NCBI GenBank assembly: GCA_051294375.1
Contig: CM119268.1
Span: forward strand, 21,720,010 to 21,784,009
Reading direction: 5' to 3'
Source of the DNA: Paraspadella gotoi
Taxonomy: Eukaryota > Chaetognatha
Length of the DNA stretch: 64,000 nt
The number at the start of each line of letters is the position of its first letter. The stretch's first letter is position 1. A model generated the notes under the pieces. That model was not told the origin of the DNA. It saw nothing but the letters and a program-made list of their open reading frames with translations, and did not search any database. Positions 1-10,608 of this stretch are shown here, in pieces. The position numbers were made by a program, and so were the translations under genes.

Positions 1-614
1 GACGAAAGGCTCCTTCTCTCGACAACCCCGTCGATCGATCATCTTCATCGTCATCATCTTCGTCCAGAAGCCTCGGATCGGATCCTCGACGAAAGCATCG
101 AGGTTGTTGGTAGTGAGGCGTTGGTGATTGAACAGGCCTTTGGAGTGTCGTCACTGGAGACTGGACGGGACGCTGGAGTGTGTTGACAGTCGATTGGACG
201 GGACGCTGAAAAGCGTTGCTCGAAGAGTCGTCGGGACTCTCTGAAGGTGGCTGCAACGACATGGAAGGATCATCGAATCCGCAGCCGCCGTGACGAGGCG
301 CTGCGGACTCCGGATGACGATGGAGATGTTGGGGATGATGTCGGTAGTGTTGAGGAGAAGTCTGAGCCGCTTGACGGGGGCGTCGACGGTCGACTTCGGT
401 GTGGTCGTTGTAAGAGTGTTCGATCGGAGGATATCTGGGATTGATTTCTGTTTTTAAGAATCCTCAAACGGGAAAGCGGATGAATTCGTCTACCTGAAGT
501 GATGCTGTTGTTGAATTTGCTGTTGTTGTTGAAGGTCGTTTGATCTCTGAGGTTTGTGTTGACTGACGGAGGAAAAGTCAGAGACGTCACTCGGAAGTCG
601 ACTCCTGCTCAAAA

Positions 615-671
<57 letters not shown>

Positions 672-1700
672 AGAGAGGAGATGCAATTATACGAACCTGA
701 TTGGAATCTCGTACAATGCAAAAGCACAACCAAGCAATTTTATACGAACCTGATTGGAATCTCGTACAAAGTGTCGTCGTGCTTGACCGTCTTGTACTGA
801 CGCGGAGGCAGCGGGTAATCGGCGAATCGCGGCAAAGGCGAACCCGACTGCGGCGAAGATGGCAGCGGCGATTGCGGCGAAATCGGCGACGGGGAACGCA
901 CGAGACGAGGCGAATCTATAAGGGGCCGCGGCGATCGCCGGCACCTAGGGCGAGGGGAGGAAAGAAGAGTGAGTGGGTGTGAAAATGTCTTTCGCCTTTC
1001 CCCCGCAGCTGCCCGAACTTACCTCGGCGACAGATTCCCGCCTCCGCTGCTGCTGCATGTGCTGTTGACCTCGGACGAAGTGTAACCGTAATTACGATGT
1101 CCCTCCATCTGCTCCACGTCTCTCCCTTTTCGATGATGATGATGATGATGGTAATGATGCTGCATCAACTGCTGCTCCTTCAGCTGCGGTTCCAACCGCA
1201 GCAGCTTCCCCGGCTGCACCGACCAAGCAATCGCCATCCAGAGTCTCTTTTGGAAAGAGAGAGAATGAGAACTGAACTTTTTGAATCGATGAGCGACGAC
1301 GACGCAACCGGTGATGACGAAGATGAAGATGGGAATTACGGAGAGGGCCCATCCGAAGTGGGTCGACCACTCGGGGTAGTGGTAGCTGTGGGGGAAAAGA
1401 GGAAGAGGGCTCTGGTCAATAGAGCATTTAAAAGTAACAAAAAATGAGAATATAAACGGGATTTCAATCATTCATCGTCGATTTTACTGTAAGTCATGTC
1501 TGTAGAATTCAATGGTGATAATGAATTTTTTCCATGAAAACCGTCTTGTTTGTCGCCCGAAGCGATTTTTAAAGCTTGTTTGATGCAAAAAAATATAAGA
1601 GAAAACTAAAAAATTAGTGTGGGACCAAGCTTTAGTTTATAGGAAAAATAACGAGAATTCTATAAATACAATATAAATATTTTGTGTTTGGGAGTGTGGG

Positions 1701-1731
<31 letters not shown>

Positions 1732-4700
1732 ATTGGAGACGGATTCGCGTGGACGCCGATGGACCGATGGAAACTACGAACATTTATAAACTCCTTTCAG
1801 TTATAAATAATCTTTATTGATTGTCATTACTTATCATTTATTGATCTGTTTCCTTTTAGTGAAAGAGTATCGTGCTATATTAATAAATGATATGTGTCAG
1901 AATATATGGTTCTTGGTCCGCGTCTCCCTCATTCATATTGTGCGCCTCTGTATCTCTCTCAGATCCATACAGTAGGACTTTTAGCATCTGTCGACAGCGC
2001 TGTCCGCTCGCAGCCTGATTGGTGGCGCCGTTGGAGATCCCGATGCGTTCCAGCTCCCCCTTGACGTGAGCCCACTTCGCCCGTCTGGCGATCTACATAA
2101 AATCTCCTCCAACATGTGTGTGTGTGTGGTGTGTGTGTGTGAGTGAGTGAGTGAGAGCAAGCGAGCACGATCGATTTGACCTGTTGACAGCGATCGAAAG
2201 CATGAAGAGAGATAGAATGAAAAAAGAGAGAGAGAGAGAGAGAAAAAGCGCTTGACCGCATGCCGTGGAGGAAGCTGAAGTTGAAGGCACGGATGAAAGT
2301 TGACACTTGACATCAAGATGGCGACACTAAGAAAAAGGTTTCTCATATTTGGGCTTACTTCTCAGAAACTATCGGGCCTTCTAAACCACTTTCAGTTTCT
2401 GATCTTCCAACACTTTGCGATGTACTTCAGCAAGTTTTACTGTTGTCATCCAGCAGAAAAAATTTTCGTCATTGAAAGCGTCGCCAAAATGACCGTGAAA
2501 AAAATGGGCTCGAGCTAATGACAATCTCTTTAAAGAAAATGTGTGATTGAATGACGCTAGAATCATTTTAAAGATAAAACGAAATTGGGATATTCTGTCA
2601 TCAGTCGCGGGAAAAAAGGAAAAAATTGACTAGTGGCCATTTTTTTCAATCGTCTGGATAAACTTTTTACAATTTCCGCTGTCGCTGCCTCTTCATTTCA
2701 TGTGAAAAAGCTAAGTGCAACAACGATGCATGTCAGCAGGTGCACATCTCGTGCTCTTGTCCCAGAGAACAGAAGATATGATATTTAAAGAATTTACATT
2801 ATGTGGTAAAAAAGTAAATATATTAACCAACTTTTAAGATCCCTGCTTTGGAGCTCCCCTTCATTCGCGATCAGATGGAAAAGACGGGCTCTAAAGGAGA
2901 ATTTCAAATCGGCTCGACTGATGATTGAAGGCTCGGTTGAACTTTCTTCCATAAACGAGCCTTTCTCTGAGAGAAGACGGAGGTGACAACATGTTTACCG
3001 CCGACATAGTTTTTGTTGCTGTTGTAGGCAGTGGATCGACCGCGACAATATTTTTTCAATTTTTTCTGCCGAGTGTTCCGGAGCTGAGATTGTCGATGGA
3101 GTTTTTTTTGATTTATCAGAGGTCATCACCATCGAGGGTCGTCATTTGATAGATTTTTATTAGCAATTAAAGGTTTTGTTGTTTTTGTCGTCGTCAAAAA
3201 CGCATCATGAAGAGATGTGTGGTGGAGGAGGTTGCAGGCGCCACAAAACGGTCTGATCAACAGTTTTTTGGGCACATGTCCAGCCGCAAACAACGAAAAC
3301 AAAGTGGAGGCTTTATCGCATTCTCCTTCTTGAATTCGACGTTGAGGTCTTTGTAAGTTGGGCAAAAAGAAATAAAATGTTTCTTTCGCATAAATGACAG
3401 ATGACTCTTTTCTCTAGCCATGTCGAAGAGGTGGAGACAAATGACGCTGGCATTGGCGTTGATTTTTCCAGGATGTGTGTCGCCTTTGCGGCGACTTTCG
3501 ATTATTTGAAGTTGAAGGTTAAATGAAATGAGAGGCGAAGTCTTTACGATATCATCTCCGTCTTTATTTTCAAGAAATGTTGCAAAAGTTGCAGAATTTC
3601 TTATCTCATTAGAGATTCTTCCATTTTTTGTAGACAGGGCTCGAGTTTCTTAAGAATCTCGTCAGCGATCAATTTTGTCGCCGCCGAAAGATCCATTTTT
3701 TGGGTTGTATTTAGATAATAGATAATTTTCGTTTTTGTGATGAACGTTCCGCGCAGCGGTATATACGTTTTCACTGTAGAAAAATGTTTTAGTATTTACT
3801 ATGCCACGGGAGACGAACGTTTAACCGTATTGAAGAAAAAGTATCAAATTTTTTAGTGGTTTTATTTCTTGTAGATAATCCCTCAGAAACTCATGAAAAC
3901 GTAGTTTCTTCCGGGTGAAACAATTTCAGTGAGTTTCAAAACTAAACTAAAAAAAGTCATAATTCGAATTTTGGCATACGTAAGACTGACCAAAGAAAAA
4001 TTGGCAATTTTCAAAACATTTCGACTTCATGACACTTCATTTTTTAATATAATATTAATATTTATATAAATTTTACAACACATATTTTTCGGCATGGACT
4101 ACATTTTTTTATCTTAGTGACATTAACATCAGATATTAGAACATCTGCTTTAATAATTTTCGATTTCTTTATCAATTTCGTTATTTCACTTGTTCGTCAA
4201 AATATGCAATTTATGGGGTTTAAGGAGCTTCAAAAATCGCTTCGGGCGACAAACAAGACGTTTTCATGGAAAAAATTCATTATCACCATTGGATCCTACA
4301 GACATGATTACAGTAAAATCGCGATGAATGAAATCCAATATCTGCATTTTTTGTTACTTTTAAATGCTCTACTGGTCAATGGTGGTCGGTTGTAGGGACT
4401 CATTTAAAGTCGATCATGTTAAACGATAAACGTCACTATGTGCGCGAAGGCTATGAGCACATGAATTATTAAGATTTTTTTCAAGAAAACGTTCAGTTCA
4501 TTTAAAAAAAAAAAAACCTAGAACAAACTCATAGTACATTTTTTTTATTCTAATTTAAGTGATAAAAGAAAGATTACCCCTGTAAATGAGTGAGTCTGTG
4601 ATGCGCTGTGACGATTGTGACCAGAAAGAGAATCCCCAAGAAGACTGGCGACACTATCCACAGGACTTTCCAATAAGTGGAGACTCGAACTCCCAATCTC

Positions 4701-4756
4701 GATTTGACGAGACGGGCGAAGTTGTTGACTCCGTAGATGTAGGCTACGCCGATGGT
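1..4756 (-). CDS. SLC6 transporter 3' exons, copy 1 (TM11, TM12, cytoplasmic tail)
   Basis: Continues the transporter at 12.66-16.28 kb. Exon 4578-4756 is TM11 (TIGVAYIYGVNNFARLV then a hydrophobic segment ending in THLQ). It starts in phase 0, exactly as required by the end of the TM9-TM10 exon at 12663. Exon 1023-1385 is TM12 (YHYPEWSTHFGW, then IPIFIFVITGCVVVAH) followed by a His-rich tail. Exon 750-944 is Pro/Ser-rich and ends KHDDTLYEIPI. Exon 494-562 is Gln-rich. Exon 434 to beyond the left edge has Pro-rich repeats of LQRPVQS and an acidic stretch. All junction phases fit. The tail is far longer than is usual for SLC6 proteins. Compared with copy 2, one C is missing near 100 (GATCCGATC against GATCCCGATC), which shifts the frame close to the end. 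The intron between TM11 and TM12 carries a transposon. Confidence 0.88.
750..769 (-). repeat. Duplicated exon end and splice donor in the SLC6 tail
   Basis: The exon end and donor TTGTACGAGATTCCAATCAG followed by GTTCGTATAA at about 739-769 recurs at about 686-717, 52 bp downstream in the gene. Both gene copies carry it (second copy near 11315-11400). Confidence 0.7.
1420..1582 (+). repeat. Left terminal inverted repeat of the 2.95-kb element
   Basis: Reverse complement of 4217-4371 with scattered differences and a few indels. It contains matching blocks such as GGTGATAATGAATTTTTTCC. Confidence 0.8.
1697..1732. repeat. (GT)n microsatellite in the transposon
   Basis: Run of GT dinucleotides with small interruptions. 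A (GTGT)-(GAGT) tract lies at 2114-2156 and a (GA)n tract at about 2224-2245 in the same element. Confidence 0.85.
1940..3692 (-). CDS. Unrecognised coding-like fragments inside the transposon
   Basis: Several minus-strand stretches look protein-like: about 3598-3692 begins MDLSAATKLIADEILKKLEP; about 3255-3495 is an open frame containing INANASVICLHLFDMAREKS; about 1945-2100 reads ARRAKWAHVKGELERIG and resembles a small helical DNA-binding segment. They may be exons of a transposase or accessory protein, but no DDE/D core or zinc finger is visible. Function is not assigned. Confidence 0.25.
4217..4371 (-). repeat. Right terminal inverted repeat of the 2.95-kb element
   Basis: Pairs with 1420-1582. 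The outer 26 bases are identical, and similarity fades inside about position 4217. Confidence 0.8.
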
Positions 4757-4796
4757 CTGAAGCGGAATTGACGGGTTGTGAAATGGATTTAATGTC

Positions 4797-4835
4797 TTTC
4801 CTTCCTTCCTTCCTTCCTTCCTTCCTTCCTTCCTT
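4797..4835. repeat. (CTTC)n microsatellite at the end of copy 1
   Basis: About nine CTTC units. The same repeat at 12576-12609 follows TM11 in copy 2, next to a 25-base gap. Copy 1 and copy 2 stop matching at this repeat. Confidence 0.85.
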
Positions 4836-5265
4836 GATCGCTCGTTCGACCTCGAACGGACCCAAATTCACGAGAAATGCTTCGAGCGGGGAATTTCAAC
4901 GAGAAAGAACAGAAGCCATTCGCCGCTCTTGTTTTGCCCAGATCAGGTAATACGGAGGATTATGAAACAAATCGCGAATTTGCCTAGGTGAAGTCGGTCC
5001 AGGGAGAGAGTAAGAGAGATGAGAAGAGAGAGAGGAGGAGGACGAGAGAGAGAGAGGAAAGAGATGAGGAGAGAACGAGATATGAACAACGAGTGCCAGT
5101 GAGACAGAAAGAGAGAGAGACAGTTTCAAACTCGAACTAATCAATATTTTGCAGGAATGTGGTGTACTTCTGACGGGAATTTCGGCAAACATTTACCGAT
5201 TATTGGTCGCGAAAGACGTTTTCCTCACCCAAACGCCTCCCTTCGTTCTTTCATCTCGCGGAGGT
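4836..5265 (+). CDS. Unidentified gene fragment, two exons
   Basis: Exon 1 runs from about 4836 to 4947 with donor GTAATA, reading FDLERTQIHEKCFERGIS and ending LLFCPDQ. Exon 2 starts after the acceptor ATTTTGCAG at about 5155 and ends at about 5265 before GTGAGT, reading ECGVLLTGISANIYRLL, then VFLTQTPPFVLSSRG. The two join in phase. I do not recognise the family. It begins directly at the (CTTC)n boundary of SLC6 copy 1, so the 5' part may be elsewhere. It is followed by a possible third exon near 6.1 kb. Confidence 0.45.
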
Positions 5266-5269
5266 GAGT

Positions 5270-6060
5270 TATCGATCTGACTTACCCCAAAACTGACTTG
5301 AGACCAAAAATTGATGATCAATAGAATAATCGTCTTTGAGTTTAGAAAGTTAGAACCATAAATCTTGACTACAATGGATTGACCTTGATTTAAGTTGAAT
5401 TTATCTGTACATCGTATATAATATTTATTACAAAAACTTCGAGGAAAGTTGGTTTTCTGTCAAGGAGTTTTAGGCGAATGAGGTAACAAACCAAGTATTA
5501 AAACCGAAGTCACAAATATTTGACACTAAAAACAGCGATGATTTACATTTCATTATTACATGATTTACAAATTATAGACAGATTATTATGGCAATTGGTG
5601 AGAAATTGAATGCCAAAGGAACTAGTCTAATATGCTATTCAAATAAGCTTAATTGTATAATTAAATCAGCTTACTCACTTTTAAAAAGTTTAGAAGCCAA
5701 ATTTCAGTAAATCACTAAATATAAGAAACTACATTTCATGAAATGTCTTTCTACTAAGGTCTATTAAATCTCATGCCACTATTTTCCGAAAGCACACCAT
5801 TTTTCAGGTTTCCAACCTTTAACTTAATTTCATTTATAATTAAATAAATCTAAGTATTTACCATCAATCGCCTAACCTTAATTTTGTTTACCACTCACAT
5901 GTGTCTCAATATATAGCCGTCACTAATCACAGTCTTTAACGTCACCCTTAACTCTTTTCCCCAAACCAACCATATTTTAAACTTAAAAAAATTATTCCAA
6001 CTCTCGTGAATTCCCGCTGAAATTACAATGCGCGGCTTCTCTGGTAAAGTGAGTGCTCCT
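5270..6060. other. AT-rich non-coding stretch
   Basis: Low-GC sequence with no recognisable exon or repeat family. It is best read as the intron between the exon ending near 5265 and the possible exon at 6.09 kb. Confidence 0.4.
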
Positions 6061-6091
6061 TAACTATTCCTGCCTCCTCTCTGGTACAGGC

Positions 6092-6147
6092 GGCGCCTAT
6101 GTTCTCGTCGCCGTCTTCGTTGCTCTTCGCGGGCCCGAGCGGATGTA
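6092..6147 (+). CDS. Possible third exon of the unidentified plus-strand gene
   Basis: After the acceptor CTCTCTGGTACAG the frame compatible with the exon ending near 5265 reads GAYVLVAVFVALRGPERM and then a stop. The hydrophobic run could be part of a membrane segment. The link is inferred from phase only. Confidence 0.25.
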
Positions 6148-6149
6148 GA

Positions 6150-7260
6150 GTCCGGGCAGCTAGTGACCTAATTCATAATCTCACGTTTGCCGACTGGCTG
6201 CAGCCTTTCTCAGCGCGGGTCTTGCTGCTCTGCTCTGCCCTGAGGCGGCGGGACTATCTTGGGCGGCGAGGGCGAACTATTTTTTAGGCGAGAGGTGTGA
6301 GGATTGATCCCATCGAGGTGGGTTCCTCGGGCGAGAGGTGAGGCTGAGTTTCTTAGAGGCGGAAGTAAGTTTGGGGAGATTTGTCGTCGTGTCGTCGTCG
6401 TCATGGTCAGTCGTCGTCGGCAGCTTTTTCGTCGCTGCTAGCAGGAGCGGGGAAATTATGGGTAGGGTTCGACCCTGTCGATCTCTTTTGGGGGCGGGAG
6501 ACAGGGCTTTAATGTTCGTCGTCGTCGGTGCCGTCGTCGTCGCTTTCTTCTTCGTCTTGCAATTTTTTGCCTTTATTCGACCAGAATTACGTTCATAGTT
6601 CTGCGATTTTTTCTTGGGGACTCGAGCCGCGGGAGCTTGGGCTTGGCTGAATAGTGTATAAGTATTAATTATCGCCGTATAAATAAATATGGAAATATGT
6701 GATAAAGATTAATAGTGCTTCAAATCTAATAATATGCTGAATGTACTACTTATAATGCAAATTGATATGAGAAGGAAAACTCATTTGAGTATTCACTAGA
6801 AACACATTTGCTTACAGATTGATTATTTTATTGATGTATTAAATCGATTCAGTTTTGATTAGATTTGATATTAGATTTGAATTGTTTTATGTTGATGTGT
6901 CGATTTGATTGAATTGAATCTGATTGATTGAATTGAGTGCTGTCGAGTTGATTGCGTTACCAGCAAACATTGGTCGGCAGCCTGCGTCTCTCTTCTCTTA
7001 TCCTCTGCAACCAACTATTTTAATCCAATTCGATGTTTCGTCCGCCTCCTGTTGTCCGCCGAGAGATACTTCCATTTCCAGCGCCTCTGCTCTCGTCGGC
7101 GTCGGCCTCTCCTCTGGCAGCGGCGGGCCCGGCGGCAGTGGCTGCGGCGGCGGCTGCTTCGTCTTCGGTCGGTCGCCATCGTCGTCGGTCTTCGTCATCG
7201 TGTACGATTTATACAGTTGAAGATGTTGCTGCTGTTTGATGTTGATGTTTGCTTGCTGTG
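6150..7260. other. GC-richer segment with trinucleotide runs; possible minus-strand first exon
   Basis: GTC/GAC runs occur at 6380-6545. On the minus strand, 7198-6998 starts MTKTDDDGDRPKTKQPPPQP and is Pro/Glu-rich, with a TATAAA-like motif about 15 bases upstream (near 7213). The composition matches exons elsewhere in the window, but no family is recognised. Repeat-driven open frames are common here, so this is weak. Confidence 0.25.
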
Positions 7261-10127
7261 ATGATCGGTATTTCTATAAAAAAATTCAAAAATTAACTGA
7301 GTTGCAAAATTAGGTATTTGAAATTAACCTTTTAATTATCTATTCAATACGCAATTAATGCCATCTTCAATGATAGGGAAGCAGGTTCTCTGGATGTGAA
7401 TAATGCGAGACTCGTGAGGAGTTTGATTGAAGAGCTTGCAGGGACCTGCTATTCATTATCTAGTAATAAACGAAACACCACCAAAAAGCCTCGTCCAAGA
7501 GTCAAGGGGCAAGATAAGGCTTAATTATTTAAAGAATGGAATAATTTTTAGATATTGGTTGTACATTTCTTGTATAGTTAATTCGCAAAAAACAATTAGA
7601 CGACACTATTAAATGAAATTATAAACGACAAAATTTTTTGTCTACATCTAGTTCCTAACAAATTAAGAATTAATCAAACAATTATTTAATTTTTAAAATG
7701 ATTTAACATGCATAAGACTATTGTGTTCAATAAGTTTTTGTCTTTTGCTCGTGATCAAAGTAATAACTATATTATGTACTTATATTAATATTTTACTCTG
7801 AAGAAGACAATCGATCCAATACTCGGAAATTTTGAGGGAATTTTTTTCGGAATGAAAAAAAAAAGTAAGTAAAAGGTGTTTGGAAGAGATGTTTTCTTGC
7901 TGCGCGACTAAGACGAACCTTCTGAGCGAATGATGTGGGCTCCGTGGCATTTCCTTTTTTGGTCGTTAGCCTCGTCTCGTCTCGTTCTCTCTCTTCTTGC
8001 TCCTCTATCCATCGCTCGGCTCTCTCGCTTCTCTCCTCTCTCTCCCTCCTCTTCGCGTCTCTCTATGCGTGCTCTCGGTCTCTCTCATCTCTCTCTTCTC
8101 TCTCTCTTCCTCTCTCTTCTCTAGTATCTATCTGTCCATCATTCTATGGTGCTTCTAAAAACTCCAGCAAAAGGTGCGATGCCTGCGACGGAACCAAAAC
8201 AAGGGTTAGGGTCAAAATCGGAATCTAACTTATTCTTTAATCAATTCAGATTTTAAATCTGATGCAATCAACCGTCGTGACAAGGTACACATTGTTTGTA
8301 TTTTGTCATGATCATCAGAAGTAAATGTAAGAATGTTTACTATCTATCCCACGAGCGGCGCGCAACATTTTGGCTTCCAAAACCAGAGAGGCCTCGCTTT
8401 CTTTTCTGTCGAATATTTTTCCTTCTCATAAAACGGCGACTCAATTCCTCTTGACGGTCATAATTTACGTGCGAGAGTCAAAAACCAAAATTTATGTTTT
8501 TTTACCCCACGTTCGTGTAGTGCCGACCCGAGTATGTTTTATTCTCTTTCTTTTTAATTTTCTATTTGTCTAATGATTGATGCTTTGAGTGTCTCATACA
8601 TTATTTTATTTAAAAAAGTAAATTGAAAAGCGATTCATAATTAGGACTAAGAATTTTTATTTGAGATTGATGACCGGATATGAACGCTAGCTCTGGTACT
8701 CCTTGGGGTGTGATGTCTTAATCATTCTGATGATCCATTTGCTTTGCTTATTGAGATTCAAAACAGGCGAAGCGTTTGGCTTAGTTCATAAAAGAGACTA
8801 TTGCCTTTTAAAATAAAACTAAATTTTGTTTGAAGAGAAAAAACTGTTGAAATCGCTGACAAGTCCGCAATTTCAATTTTCGTTCGTGCTTTAAAAAGCA
8901 GAATGTGCTTCTAAAATACTCTAACTTACAGTTGGATCGTTTTAATTCGTAACAATGGGCAGCAATATAGAGTGGTCAAAATTAAATTAATGTTGTTAAA
9001 ATAACATGCAAACGGTTAAATAATGTTACCTGAAGATGATATTATAAATTTTAAATGAAAACACTAAAAAACCTTCATTTTCTACTCGCGCAAATAATCC
9101 TGATCCCGATTTAAGTTGGATTTTCCTGTGCACAATATTCTTTTTTTTTTTTCTTCCCACAAAATAGAACCTCAGGCGATGATGGCGAAAAAAAAAGGAT
9201 TATGTTCTTTCAGGCGACAGGCGATCCTTGTCTTTCCATGGCCACCCACAGGAATGTGTAGAGGGCGAAGCATCCTCCACAAAGCCAAGTGGGGCAAGGC
9301 TCCAAGAAAAATTAAAATTGGAAGAAATTTTTTCAGAAAATCAAGAGTTTATAAACTCAGCATTCTTATATAAGAATGTTGACAGTATTTTTAATATTTT
9401 ATTTTTAGTTCAACTATAGTCTTCAATCGAATGCTATACCCTGCCAAGAAGAATAGAACGAAAATCATATAGATTTTGCCCTGATTATAATTATTTATAG
9501 GGGGCCCGGCCAGCTAACAGCCAACCCTCTCTCTTTGACTCCTTCCACCTAATTCCATCGACCGTGACATCTCGCATTCCCACAGGCTCGACCGCACATG
9601 TACAGTTCATCACCCACACCATGCACTCTTTAACCAACTTCGTTTCACACCCTTTCCTACCCAATTCTGTGCACACGCTCCACGCTCCACCATATCTACT
9701 TTCATACCTCGGCAGAAACTTTCCCTCAAAATATGACTTTGGTCAGAATTTGTTTTTTTTTTTTTAGAAAAATGGCGATTAGTATATTTAGACTTTTTAC
9801 TTTCAGAAAATCCACATCCTGATTAATTTACAACAGTATAAAATAACTATTTTTCGCAATGTTTTTATTGTAATGAATGGGCTAGAATTTAGTAATAGAT
9901 CTACTTATCATCTTACTGAGGGTAGACTAGTAATTATATACTATAACTTTTATATAGGTTTAGATACAGTAATTTTTCATTTCTTTTCTTTTATTAATAA
10001 TACTGTGCGATCAACTACCCTGTTCTGTGATGGGCGACCGAATTTTTTTTTTCATCTTAAAAGCTCAATTGTTATTTTTTTTTTCAAGATATTATAAATT
10101 ATATATTTATTTATAGTTTGTAACGAA
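7261..10127. other. Mostly AT-rich DNA without a recognised gene
   Basis: Contains a TC-rich tract at 7980-8125 and scattered short open frames. A minus-strand frame at 9491-9676 (CTELGRKGCETKLVKE to WLLAGRAPYK) is protein-like but unidentified, and a possible small plus-strand exon follows the acceptor TTCTTTCAG near 9220. Nothing here can be named. Confidence 0.35.
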
Positions 10128-10600
10128 TTGCGTCTTCATCGACTCCTCGGGCGCTGTGACTCCCCTTGCCAGCGACGCTGCTTGCTGCATTCTACTGCCT
10201 GCATGAACTGTGGCTTTCCTCGCGGGTTTCGGTTTCACCGCCGCGGCGGCGGTCCGCAACTTGAAGCCTTTCTGGCGAAGCGGCGGGGCAGGGCGGGCAA
10301 GGACCCCCTTACTGCCGGGGCGCGCTCTGGCGGATGGCGGATCGTGCTGAAGTGAGGAGGGCTGCCCGCGAGCGGCAACGAGCGCGGCGTCGGGTCATCG
10401 AAGCGACCCCGTCGTTTGCGGGAGGAACGCCTGCTCGACGGGAGTAGGGCGGGCTCTCCCATTCCCACGTGGCTTGAGCCCGACCGAGGCTTTTTGGGAA
10501 GCGACTTCCTGTCTGGGGGAACCGCAAGACCGTCCCTTTGGGAAGGCGGCTCCCCTGAGACTGAAAGCGCACTGTCGACCGTAGCGGCTTTGCGGCGGCA
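10128..10600 (-). other. GC-rich sequence next to the SLC6 copy 2 3' end
   Basis: GC content rises sharply. Minus-strand frames stay open for long stretches (for example near 10115-10215: GSRMQQAASLARGVTAPEES). This could be further SLC6 tail in a shifted frame, or 3' flanking sequence. Copy 1 extends off the left edge, so the two copies cannot be compared here. Confidence 0.3.
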
Positions 10601-10608
10601 TGCAGCGC

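Larger units (their letters stand above)
1420..4371. mobile_element. hAT-like DNA transposon, long terminal inverted repeats, 8-bp TSD
   Basis: The element starts TAGAGCATTTAAAAGTAAC and ends with the reverse complement. Inverted similarity runs about 160 bp (1420-1582 against 4217-4371). It is flanked by CTGGTCAA at 1412-1419 and 4372-4379. The uninterrupted site is at 12082-12089 in copy 2. An 8-bp duplication of the form nTnnnnAn and TAGAG ends fit the hAT superfamily; P or Novosib type elements also make 8-bp duplications. It sits in the intron between the TM11 and TM12 exons of the SLC6 gene. No transposase catalytic core is recognised. Interior coding-like minus-strand pieces are listed separately. 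Confidence 0.82.
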
